Source: Flaviramulus multivorans (lineage in GTDB: Bacteria; Bacteroidota; Bacteroidia; Flavobacteriales; Flavobacteriaceae). Taken from it: a stretch of DNA of 64,000 bases. This document shows positions 43,690 through 51,346 of the stretch, one piece after another. Made by a program: the position numbers and the translations under genes. Position 1 is the stretch's first letter. Every line of letters starts with the position of its first letter. The stretch lies in assembly GCF_021728415.1 (NCBI RefSeq), contig NZ_JAKKDV010000002.1:124001-188000 (forward strand), read 5' to 3'. The notes beneath the pieces are model-generated. The model ran no database searches, was not told the origin of the DNA, and saw only the letters and a program-made list of their open reading frames with translations.

Positions 43690-44850
43690 CTACTTTAAAC
43701 TCCTTAAAATAAAATCTACCTTGTTATTGGTATTTTTGTTTTCGGCATACGAATCCGTAATATGTTTTGCAGGTATAGCTAGTTCGCTTTCAATTAAAGA
43801 TTCTATTTCGTTTACATAATCTAAAGACACTTTTCCAGTAAGTAACAAGCTTAAATCTTTTCCTTCATGGTAGTAATCGTAAATTTTTTTAAGTCCTGTT
43901 AAATACAAATAATCTTTAGTAAAACCGCCACCACGATGCGCTCGCACAGTGATATAATACGCTTCTTCACGCTCTAAATCGTATTGATTATGCAACAGCC
44001 TAAAAGTTCTTGAAAAGGTATAACCTTTGGCTAAACTATCTACAGCAATCACTCTATAAGCCAACTCTTTTAAGCGTGTAAGCGTTAAGTTATTACTCAT
44101 ATACTCCGAAAAAACCGCTAATCCTTCTTGGGTTTCTTCATTGTTCGGAAATCCGTGTGAAAATATTTTTAAAGGTTGCAAAATACCATTCATAGTAGTA
44201 ACCATATGCACACCAATTTCATGATTGGTTAAAACAGCAATTTCATTGTCGGAATAGGTATAATTAGCATTTAAAACCAGTGTTTTTATATTATTTAAAA
44301 CCATAGCTATCGCCGACATTTTATCAGACTGCTTAATGCTATAGCTAAAATCGTATTTCTTTGAAAAGTCTTTAAAAAAAACCTCAGCTTCGGTAGCGCT
44401 ATACTTAGGTTGAAAAGCGGGTACTTCTTTATTTTCATCTTCAAAATGAAGAATAAACTTAGCGTTTTCCACATCATTCTCAGTAGGCGTACCAAAACAA
44501 CGCAAACAGTTGTAGTAAAACTTTTTATCATTACCTATATTTTCAATACAGCGTATAAGCCCTGAATAGGTATAAATAATGTCTTCGTAAAGTTTTCTTA
44601 TCGCTTCATCTTCAATAAGTTCGATGCTTTGTGTATATAACTCTCTATGCAGTTTAAACTTGTCAAAATTAATCTCAGGATACTTAAAAACGGGGTCGGT
44701 CAAATATTTAGACGCAAAAAAAAGGGTTTTTTGTTCTTCAATATTAGTTGGGTTAACGTAGCTTAAAAGTTCAATTTGCTTTACTAAGGCATCAATACTT
44801 TCATCTATTTCAAAAAGGGCTTTAATAGCAACGTCGTTTCCAATCTTCAT
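43690..44850 (-). CDS. DUF1704 metallopeptidase (QEGLA motif protein, MATCAP family)
   Basis: 386 residues, soluble. Zinc-peptidase signature HEIGVH at 210-215 (HExxxH) with QEGLAVFSEY at 241-250 supplying the third ligand Glu242. This is the DUF1704 family, annotated as flavohemoglobin expression-modulating QEGLA motif protein. Its human members (MATCAP) are peptidases that remove a C-terminal tyrosine from tubulin. It is the last gene of a tight operon after the amidohydrolase (5-nt gap), the rhodanese and an ATP-grasp ligase. Carboxypeptidase-like activity on a small peptide or a protein tail is likely, but the substrate is unknown. Confidence 0.93.
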   Translation of the reverse strand: MKIGNDVAIKALFEIDESIDALVKQIELLSYVNPTNIEEQKTLFFASKYLTDPVFKYPEINFDKFKLHRELYTQSIELIEDEAIRKLYEDIIYTYSGLIRCIENIGNDKKFYYNCLRCFGTPTENDVENAKFILHFEDENKEVPAFQPKYSATEAEVFFKDFSKKYDFSYSIKQSDKMSAIAMVLNNIKTLVLNANYTYSDNEIAVLTNHEIGVHMVTTMNGILQPLKIFSHGFPNNEETQEGLAVFSEYMSNNLTLTRLKELAYRVIAVDSLAKGYTFSRTFRLLHNQYDLEREEAYYITVRAHRGGGFTKDYLYLTGLKKIYDYYHEGKDLSLLLTGKVSLDYVNEIESLIESELAIPAKHITDSYAENKNTNNKVDFILRSLK

Positions 44851-44855
44851 AATTT

Positions 44856-45686
44856 CTAACTTTTAAAGGCATTATAAACACGCATAGCGTGTTCGGGTAT
44901 GCGTTTTACCAATTCGGTTTCCACAGCATGTACAACTTCGGGGTATATAATTTGGTCGTATTCATCGCAGTACACCTTGGCAATTTCGGTTGCCAAAACT
45001 AAGGTATTTTTAAAATTCTGCGTAATGTATTTTAAAAAATAACCATTGCCTTGAAAGGTATCGTTAATTTTTGATGTCGATTTTATATTATTAGGAAACC
45101 TTATTTCAGATAAGCTTTGTCTCCAGCTTTCAACCACTGCTCCAAACCGATTGTTGTCAATATTGCTTGTTCCTAAATTCCAAGTAGGCACTTCCCTATC
45201 CCAACGTTTCCAATTATAGCTGTGCATATCGTAAACTGTACAAAAACCAAATTTAAACTCTATAGTTTCTATTAAAGTATGCACCACTTTGTAAAAATTG
45301 CTGTGTTTTTCAAGGCTTTTGTTTATCATCACTTCGGAAAGTGGATACTTCCAAAGTTGTTTTCCCCAAGCGTCGAAATAAATAGCACTTTCAGGCGATC
45401 GGTTTAAATCGTATTCAAATCGCGAATCGCAACCAGCAATCACAATAGGATGACTTTTAACCATGTTTTTAGTTTCAGGGTCTTCTTCGTACCATCTTTC
45501 ATATTCGGTATGCAAGCAAGACTTCCAAAGTTCTTTCCTAAATTGATGACCATCGTGTACCGCACCACATACATATGGTACATAAGCATCAATTTTTATG
45601 GTAAATGAATAGTCTGAAGCTACTGCTTCAAACGTTTGCTCGTTTTTAATTTTAGTAATAATATCTTTTAAAGGAAGTTTTTGCAT
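44856..45686 (-). CDS. N-formylglutamate amidohydrolase family protein
   Basis: 276 residues from the ATG at 45686; an upstream in-frame ATG at 45722 would overlap the rhodanese gene, and the 2-nt gap supports the shorter form. FGase-family motifs: HDGHQF (44-49), CDSRFEYDLNR (86-96), YDMHSYN (152-158) and NLGTSNID (170-177), with the metal-ligand and substrate-carboxylate arginine positions plausible. Classical members hydrolyse N-formyl-glutamate in histidine degradation, but no hut genes are nearby. In this operon it more likely acts on an amide made by the ATP-grasp enzyme. Confidence 0.9.
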   Translation of the reverse strand: MQKLPLKDIITKIKNEQTFEAVASDYSFTIKIDAYVPYVCGAVHDGHQFRKELWKSCLHTEYERWYEEDPETKNMVKSHPIVIAGCDSRFEYDLNRSPESAIYFDAWGKQLWKYPLSEVMINKSLEKHSNFYKVVHTLIETIEFKFGFCTVYDMHSYNWKRWDREVPTWNLGTSNIDNNRFGAVVESWRQSLSEIRFPNNIKSTSKINDTFQGNGYFLKYITQNFKNTLVLATEIAKVYCDEYDQIIYPEVVHAVETELVKRIPEHAMRVYNAFKS

Positions 45687-45688
45687 GA

Positions 45689-46507
45689 TTAATCCTTTAC
45701 TAAACTTCCCCACTCCGTCCAAGACCCATCATAAACCGAAATGTTTTTATAGCCCGCAATATCCGCTCCTAAAGCTAACACACAAGCTGTAATACCCGAG
45801 CCACAAGAAAAAATAACAGGATCGTTTTTATGAGCAACCATATACAAAGCTTTTTCAAGCTCTATTTTAGGTTTTAAAATACCATTATCGAGCAGTGTTT
45901 CAAAGGGTAAGTTTACCGAATTTGGAATTGTACCTTGACGTAAACCTGCTCTGGGTTCTGGCTCCTCGCCATTAAATCTACTGGGAGAACGTGCATCGAC
46001 AATTTTGTGGGTTTTATTTTTTGAAGCGTCTTCAACATCTTTAAAAAACTTCATAAGGTCAGGTTGAAGGTTTGGTGTAAAATTACCAGAAGGACCATCA
46101 TATAATTTCATTGACTCGACTGCATAGTTAGCTTGTAACCAAGCCGGAAAGCCACCATTTAAAACAGCTACATTATTGTAACCAAATGCTTTAAACAACC
46201 ACCATACCCGTGCACTGGAATATATACCTTTATCGTCATAAACTACAATGGCACTATTATTATTAATACCTAAAGCTCTTGCTTCTTTTTGAAATTGTTG
46301 AGACGAAGGAAAAGCACTCGGAAACGGGTTTGAAGTATCACTAAACTTATTTTTTATATCGAAAAGTCTTGTGTTGGGAATTTGCTTTTGAGAAGCGTCA
46401 AACACTTTGTTTATGGTGCCATCTAAAATAACAAGATTGTCTGCATTCAAATTAGCATGAAGCCAATCAACGGTAACTATAGGCTGATTTAATTCGATTC
46501 CTTTCAT
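45689..46507 (-). CDS. sseA: 3-Mercaptopyruvate sulfurtransferase-type tandem rhodanese
   Basis: 272 residues with two rhodanese domains. The C-terminal domain has the active-site loop CGSGIT (Cys235), the mercaptopyruvate sulfurtransferase form rather than the thiosulfate form. The N-terminal domain carries VVYDDKGIYSSARVWWLF without Cys, as is usual. It moves sulfur from mercaptopyruvate to thiols or cyanide in the cytosol. It lies 9 nt after the exported-protein gene and 2 nt before the amidohydrolase gene in the five-gene operon. Confidence 0.92.
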   Translation of the reverse strand: MKGIELNQPIVTVDWLHANLNADNLVILDGTINKVFDASQKQIPNTRLFDIKNKFSDTSNPFPSAFPSSQQFQKEARALGINNNSAIVVYDDKGIYSSARVWWLFKAFGYNNVAVLNGGFPAWLQANYAVESMKLYDGPSGNFTPNLQPDLMKFFKDVEDASKNKTHKIVDARSPSRFNGEEPEPRAGLRQGTIPNSVNLPFETLLDNGILKPKIELEKALYMVAHKNDPVIFSCGSGITACVLALGADIAGYKNISVYDGSWTEWGSLVKD

Positions 46508-46516
46508 CTTCCAAAA

Positions 46517-47038
46517 TTATTTAAAAGCTAAAAACACTTGAGGAATAATAACCCATCTATCTCCCACTTTAAAAAAAGCAGCTCTTGTTTTATGATTAGA
46601 ATCCGCATCATTTACATACTGCAATCCATAAACCGTTACACCATCGTTAAGATAATTTGCTAATATGGCATAATCTTCGGGAAGTCCGTTCGTTATCCCT
46701 TTGCTCAATTCTGATTTGGTTGCAGACAGTACGTTGGCTTTATCAGTATCGCTAGTTGGTTTCATACTACTATCAGGCACCTTATCAATGCCATTCCATT
46801 TTTCATGGGAGTAATCAAAAGCTTTTTGAGCATAATCTTCATTTAAAAAAATGATAGAATAATCACTTTGTAAAGGTTTGAGTGTTTTAAGAAACGTATG
46901 ATTGGTATCTACTCTTAACTTTGTAATGACATCTTGCAGCTCGTCTATTTCATTATTCTGAGCAAAAATATTAGAACAAGTAAAACTGCATAGAATACAA
47001 ATAATAAGGAGTTTATATGTTTTTATGACCTTAAGCAT
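46517..47038 (-). CDS. Small exported protein of unknown function
   Basis: 173 residues from the ATG at 47038, which begins a signal peptide (LKVIKTYKLLIICILCSFTCSNIFAQ); an earlier ATG at 47074 lies inside the ATP-grasp gene. The mature part of about 145 residues has a helical middle and a C-terminal beta region with DGVTVYGLQYVND and RAAFFKVGDRWVIIPQVF, reminiscent of small NTF2-like or lumazine-binding folds, though I cannot show this. It overlaps the ATP-grasp gene by 8 nt, so it belongs to the operon. Confidence 0.75.
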   Translation of the reverse strand: MLKVIKTYKLLIICILCSFTCSNIFAQNNEIDELQDVITKLRVDTNHTFLKTLKPLQSDYSIIFLNEDYAQKAFDYSHEKWNGIDKVPDSSMKPTSDTDKANVLSATKSELSKGITNGLPEDYAILANYLNDGVTVYGLQYVNDADSNHKTRAAFFKVGDRWVIIPQVFLAFK

Positions 47039-48068
47039 CTTGAACAGTTTTTCTAAGTCTGGTACGTCTATCAAAAGCTTGAAGTTTATCTAACACCTTC
47101 ATTTCTAAAAAGTCAATTACTTTTTCTTCAATTTTCGTTTTAAGCTTATAAACTTTATTGATATAGGTGATTCCACCCGGAGACATCACATTAACCTCAA
47201 CCAGTTTACCACCAATAACATCAATACCTACAAAGTAAAGTCCGTCGTTTACTAATTTAGGCCCTATTTGTTTACAAAGCGCTTTTTCAGCTTTTGTAAG
47301 CGCATGTCGTTGCACACTACCACCAGCAGAAACGTTGGAACGGTGGTCGTCATTTCCTGGAACACGTTTCATGGCTCCTACAGCTTCACCATTAAGCATT
47401 AGAATACGAACATCGCCTTGGTCTGCACCTTCAATATAATCTTGAAGAATTACATAGTTTGAAGACCCATCGCCACTATTTATATAAAAATCGAGCAAGG
47501 AATTAATATTACTCATGGCCGATTTTTCAATTAAAATAACACCCGAACCACCAAAACCATTAAGAGGTTTTAGTATCATTTTATCAGATTTCGATTCTCG
47601 TATTTGTCTGATTAAATATTTTTTGCTTTTTGAGACATGAGTAGCAGGAATAATATTGCTGTGAGCATCGCCAAAAGCTGCTGTATAAAGCTTGTTATTT
47701 GCTTCACGCATGCCTTCTAAAGAATTCATGATAAACACATCGTCTTTAACCGAATCTAAAAAGTTAAGCATGATAGGGTCTAGTGGTGGGTTTGCTCTAA
47801 AAAAGATAACATCAAAACCTGCTAATGGTAGCATTTCTTCGCGTAATTCTGCCTTTTTGTAAAATGACTTTAACGAACCTGGAGTTTTATCCATTCTACC
47901 AACAACCTTACAAGTCGCATTTGTAACACTATTCCGTATAGTTAAATTTGAAGGTGTACACATGGCTACACCATGTTTTCTTTTTACACATTCTTTAATC
48001 AATGCTAAAGTTGTATCATGTTCTGGGTCTATTTCTTCCCAAGGATACATAATGAAACAGATGTTCAT
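47031..48068 (-). CDS. GshB-like ATP-grasp ligase
   Basis: 345 residues. N-terminal pre-ATP-grasp domain (about 1-125), then an ATP-grasp with KPLNGFGGSGVILI (Lys167 and glycine loop 171-176), LQDYIEGADQGDVRILM, GAMKRVPGNDDHRSNVSAGG (hinge and substrate region) and VGIDVIGGKLVEVNVMSPGG (E291-x-N293 metal ligands). It is close to prokaryotic glutathione synthetase, and may be annotated so. But no glutamate-cysteine ligase is nearby, and the organism has bshA, so glutathione itself is doubtful. First gene of the operon with DUF1704 and N-formylglutamate amidohydrolase, 47 nt downstream of the symporter gene. Confidence 0.9.
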   Translation of the reverse strand: MNICFIMYPWEEIDPEHDTTLALIKECVKRKHGVAMCTPSNLTIRNSVTNATCKVVGRMDKTPGSLKSFYKKAELREEMLPLAGFDVIFFRANPPLDPIMLNFLDSVKDDVFIMNSLEGMREANNKLYTAAFGDAHSNIIPATHVSKSKKYLIRQIRESKSDKMILKPLNGFGGSGVILIEKSAMSNINSLLDFYINSGDGSSNYVILQDYIEGADQGDVRILMLNGEAVGAMKRVPGNDDHRSNVSAGGSVQRHALTKAEKALCKQIGPKLVNDGLYFVGIDVIGGKLVEVNVMSPGGITYINKVYKLKTKIEEKVIDFLEMKVLDKLQAFDRRTRLRKTVQDA

Positions 48069-48115
48069 GTTTTTAGAGTTTTCTATTGATCAATTATCTC
48101 TTAAATTTAAAAATT

Positions 48116-49441
48116 TTATTTCACTTCATCATAATGGTCGTCCCATTCTTTTGGTTTGGGATCGTGTAGTTTACCTAATGATTTTGCTACCATTAAAGAA
48201 ACGGTGGCATCACCTGTTACATTTACTACCGTTCTGCACATATCTAAAGGTCGGTCTACTGCAAAAATCAGGGCTAACCCTATGGGCAATAATTCCGCTG
48301 GAAACCCTATAGATTCAAGCACAATAACTAACATAACCATACCAGCGCTTGGTACCGCTGCACTACCAATTGATGCTAATAGTGCTGTCGCAACTATAAC
48401 CAGTTGATTTGTAAATGTTAAACCTTCGGGCCAAATAACTTGCATGATAAATACAGCAGCAATACCTTGATACAAACTAGTTCCATCCATATTTACAGTA
48501 GCACCAACAGGTAAAACAAATCCAGACACTTCTTTATCTACTCCTAAGTGTTCTTCCACACGCTCCATAGTTACTGGTAAGGTAGCAGCACTACTACTGG
48601 TTGAAAATGCTAATAGTTGCGCTGGACTTATCTGTTTTAAAAACCATAAAGGTGATTTTTTTCCGTAGACGGTTACTAAAATCATGTAGAAACCAATCAT
48701 TAAAATGAGTCCGCCCACAACACAAAGCGAATACCATAATAGTTTTATTAATATTTCGGCATCATCAAAGGCAATAATAACATTGGCTAATAACGCAAAC
48801 ACCGCATAAGGTGCAAAAAGCATAATTAAGTCGACCATTTTCATCACGACTTCATTTAAAGAATCAAAGAAATCTATGAGTGGTTTTGCTTTCTTCTCAC
48901 CAATTAACAACAAACAAATACCTACAAATAGGGCAAAAAAGATAACCTGTAACATAGATGCCTCAACAAAAGATTCGAAAATGTTACTCGGAAAAATATC
49001 TACTAAAGGTTGTAATGGTCCTGCATCTTTTTGTGCAGAAGCTTTCATTAATTTATCGGTTACACCCGCATCGTTTTCGTATTTTAATTTAATTTTTTCA
49101 AGGGTATCTTGGGGCATCCCTTTACCTGGTTTAATTGTGTTTACGATACTTAAACCAATAATAATGGCCACCAATGTTGTACCAATATAAATACCAATGG
49201 TACGCAATCCCATCGATTTTATTTTAGAAATATCTTTTAAATCTGAAATACCTTTAATTAAAGATGCTAGAATTAAAGGGACTGCTATAAGCTTAAGAAG
49301 ATTAATAAAAATGGTTCCAAAAGGCGCAACCCAATCGGTGACAAAGCCTTTGCCTCCATCTACATTATTCATTATAAAACCAAAAATGATTCCGAGAATC
49401 ATTCCAATAATAATCTTCCAGTGTAGTGCTAGTTTTTTCAT
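48116..49441 (-). CDS. Dicarboxylate/amino acid:cation symporter (DAACS family)
   Basis: 441 residues, eight transmembrane helices plus two re-entrant hairpins. Conserved: FSTSSSAATLPVTMERVEEHLGV (serine-rich hairpin HP1), VLPVGATVNMDGTSLYQGIAAVFI (the NMDGT cation site), and RPLDMCRTVVNVTGDATVSLMVAKS (substrate Asp/Arg, D-x-x-R-x-x-N-V-x-G-D). A Na+ or H+ coupled importer of glutamate, aspartate or C4-dicarboxylates. It lies upstream of the ATP-grasp operon on the same strand and might feed it, but could be independent. Confidence 0.95.
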   Translation of the reverse strand: MKKLALHWKIIIGMILGIIFGFIMNNVDGGKGFVTDWVAPFGTIFINLLKLIAVPLILASLIKGISDLKDISKIKSMGLRTIGIYIGTTLVAIIIGLSIVNTIKPGKGMPQDTLEKIKLKYENDAGVTDKLMKASAQKDAGPLQPLVDIFPSNIFESFVEASMLQVIFFALFVGICLLLIGEKKAKPLIDFFDSLNEVVMKMVDLIMLFAPYAVFALLANVIIAFDDAEILIKLLWYSLCVVGGLILMIGFYMILVTVYGKKSPLWFLKQISPAQLLAFSTSSSAATLPVTMERVEEHLGVDKEVSGFVLPVGATVNMDGTSLYQGIAAVFIMQVIWPEGLTFTNQLVIVATALLASIGSAAVPSAGMVMLVIVLESIGFPAELLPIGLALIFAVDRPLDMCRTVVNVTGDATVSLMVAKSLGKLHDPKPKEWDDHYDEVK

Positions 49442-49531
49442 AAGCTAATTTCTAATTTTAGAAATACAATATAAGTATTTTTGAATGTTTGACGAATTTT
49501 GAGTTAATAGATTTTGATTAACAAGATAATG

Positions 49532-50071
49532 CTATAAAACTTCTGTATGCTTAATAATGTCGTAATCGTTTTTAAAAAGATCTAAAATTTCGGGTGATGC
49601 TTCCATATCTTCTTGAGTAATACCACTATTAAATATTATGTCTCTCATATTTTGAATTTTGTGTTTTTTCCAAAACCCCACTTTTGTAATTCCTATTGCA
49701 TAAATTTCATCTTGACATTTAAAAACCTGACGATGATATACCCAATTATCGTCCCAACCTTCAAGAATAAGGGTGATATCAAACTTTTCCCAACGCTTTA
49801 AAGGTTTTTTATAAATGATTTTTTGTGAACCTAAAACAGGAAACATTCCTTTTTTGATGGTGTTTTTATATAAATCTGACCTAAACAGAATTTCTAATCG
49901 GATTAAGTCCATATAATAAAAATACTTAGAGTTTGCCATAAACCTAAAGGCTTCGCAATCCAATAAACTTACCCGTCTTGTTCGTGTTAAATCTGCCCAT
50001 AAATCTACTTCTTTCCAAAAGAAGCGAGAACCAATAAAAATAAAAGCAATATGTAACCAATAATAAATCAT
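49532..50071 (-). CDS. Acyl-CoA thioesterase-like hotdog protein (4HBT_2, THEM6-like)
   Basis: 179 residues. An N-terminal hydrophobic stretch is followed by a single hotdog domain; VSLLDCEAFRFMANSKYFYYMDLIRLEIL resembles the THEM6/4HBT_2 substrate helix and GSQKIIYKKPLKRWEKFDITLILEGWDD the first strands. Such proteins hydrolyse acyl-CoA thioesters, but many are unproven. It has its own position between the symporter and aroC genes. It is another candidate for the missing DHNA-CoA thioesterase, though not in the men operon. Confidence 0.8.
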   Translation of the reverse strand: MIYYWLHIAFIFIGSRFFWKEVDLWADLTRTRRVSLLDCEAFRFMANSKYFYYMDLIRLEILFRSDLYKNTIKKGMFPVLGSQKIIYKKPLKRWEKFDITLILEGWDDNWVYHRQVFKCQDEIYAIGITKVGFWKKHKIQNMRDIIFNSGITQEDMEASPEILDLFKNDYDIIKHTEVL

Positions 50072-50111
50072 AATATTAAAATTATGTTTGCAGGTAAATA
50101 TCTATTTGGGT

Positions 50112-50196
50112 TGAGTACATTAGCCCCGATTGAAGCATTTGTTGGAGCTCTTTTTATGGATTAGACATAAAAAAGCGACTGCTGAAAGCGGGAAAC
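50112..50196. repeat. REP-like interspersed repeat, copy B
   Basis: The gap between the thioesterase and aroC genes holds TTAGCCCCGATTGAAGC, CTCTTTTTATGGATT, AAAAAAGCGACTGCTGAAAGC and GGGAAACAGCTACT. The order and several blocks match copy A at 3427-3540, although the central part differs and a GC hairpin is missing. On the minus strand the end downstream of aroC includes a short GCTG/CAGC stem followed by TTTTTT, which might give weak termination. Confidence 0.45.
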
Positions 50197-50201
50197 AGCT
50201 A

Positions 50202-51263
50202 CTAACTATAAATCTTATTGAGCAAATAAAAATCGGCGATAACTAAGGCTGCCATAGCCTCAACAATTGGAACTGCACGAGGAACCACACAAGGATCATG
50301 ACGTCCTTTACCATGCATTTTCACAACTTTACCCTCTTTATCGATGGTTTCGTATTCCTGAATTAAGGTAGCAACCGGTTTGAAGGCCACGTTAAAGTAA
50401 ATATCCATACCATTACTGATACCACCTTGAATACCTCCAGAATAGTTGGTTTTGGTTGTGCCATCAGTATTAAAAGCATCATTATGATCACTACCATACA
50501 TGGTGCTTCCGTGAAAACCGCTACCATACTCAAAGCCTTTTACAGCGTTTATGGACAGCATAGCTTTACCTAATTCGGCATGTAATTTATCGAACACAGG
50601 CTCTCCTAAACCAACAGGTACGTTTTTAATAACACAACTAACAATGCCACCAACCGTATCGCCTTTACCACGTACTTCTTTAATGTAATTTTCCATTTTT
50701 GAAGCCATAGCTTCGTCTGGGCATCGTACTATATTTGTTTCGGCTTTTGCTAAATCTAGTTCTGAATAAGGTTTTTCCAATTTTAAGGTTCCTACAGCAG
50801 AAACATAGGCTGTAACCTGTACATCTTTAAGCATCTGTTTTGCAATAGCACCAGCTACTACACGACAAGCTGTTTCGCGAGCAGAACTGCGCCCACCACC
50901 ACGATAGTCTCTTACTCCATACTTTTTATCGTAGGTATAGTCGGCATGACTTGGACGGTAACTATCTTTTATATGAGAATAATCGTGTGATTTTTGATTG
51001 GTATTTTCAATTACAAAACCAATAGGGGTTCCTGTAGTTACGTCCTCAAAAATGCCTGAGTGGAATTTTACAGTATCTGGTTCCTTTCGTTGGGTAACAA
51101 TAACGGATTGCCCTGGTTTTCTTCGATTTAGTTCGTTTTGAATCGCTTCAATATCTAATTCAATCCCTGGAGGACAACCATCAATAACACCGCCTAAAGC
51201 GGTTCCATGAGATTCACCGTAAGTTGTTAGATTAAAAAGTTTACCGAAGGAATTACCAGCCAT
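50202..51263 (-). CDS. aroC: Chorismate synthase
   Basis: 353 residues, full length. Signatures: [31 protein letters not shown] at the N-terminus, the FMN/EPSP sites [46 protein letters not shown] and [17 protein letters not shown], and the C-terminal [17 protein letters not shown]. Converts EPSP to chorismate, the precursor of menaquinone and aromatic amino acids. 83 nt downstream of the dehydrogenase gene; single gene otherwise. Confidence 0.98.
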   Translation of the reverse strand: MAGNSFGKLFNLTTYGESHGTALGGVIDGCPPGIELDIEAIQNELNRRKPGQSVIVTQRKEPDTVKFHSGIFEDVTTGTPIGFVIENTNQKSHDYSHIKDSYRPSHADYTYDKKYGVRDYRGGGRSSARETACRVVAGAIAKQMLKDVQVTAYVSAVGTLKLEKPYSELDLAKAETNIVRCPDEAMASKMENYIKEVRGKGDTVGGIVSCVIKNVPVGLGEPVFDKLHAELGKAMLSINAVKGFEYGSGFHGSTMYGSDHNDAFNTDGTTKTNYSGGIQGGISNGMDIYFNVAFKPVATLIQEYETIDKEGKVVKMHGKGRHDPCVVPRAVPIVEAMAALVIADFYLLNKIYS

Positions 51264-51346
51264 AATAAAAATTTGTTGCTAAAGTAAATCTATTCTTAGA
51301 AATACGGAAATGAAAATGCATTAAGGTGACTAAAATACGCAATTAA

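Noticed and set aside
44856-45686. Histidine utilisation (hut) pathway, suggested by N-formylglutamate amidohydrolase
   Set aside because: No hutU, hutH or hutI genes nearby; the neighbours are ATP-grasp, rhodanese and DUF1704.
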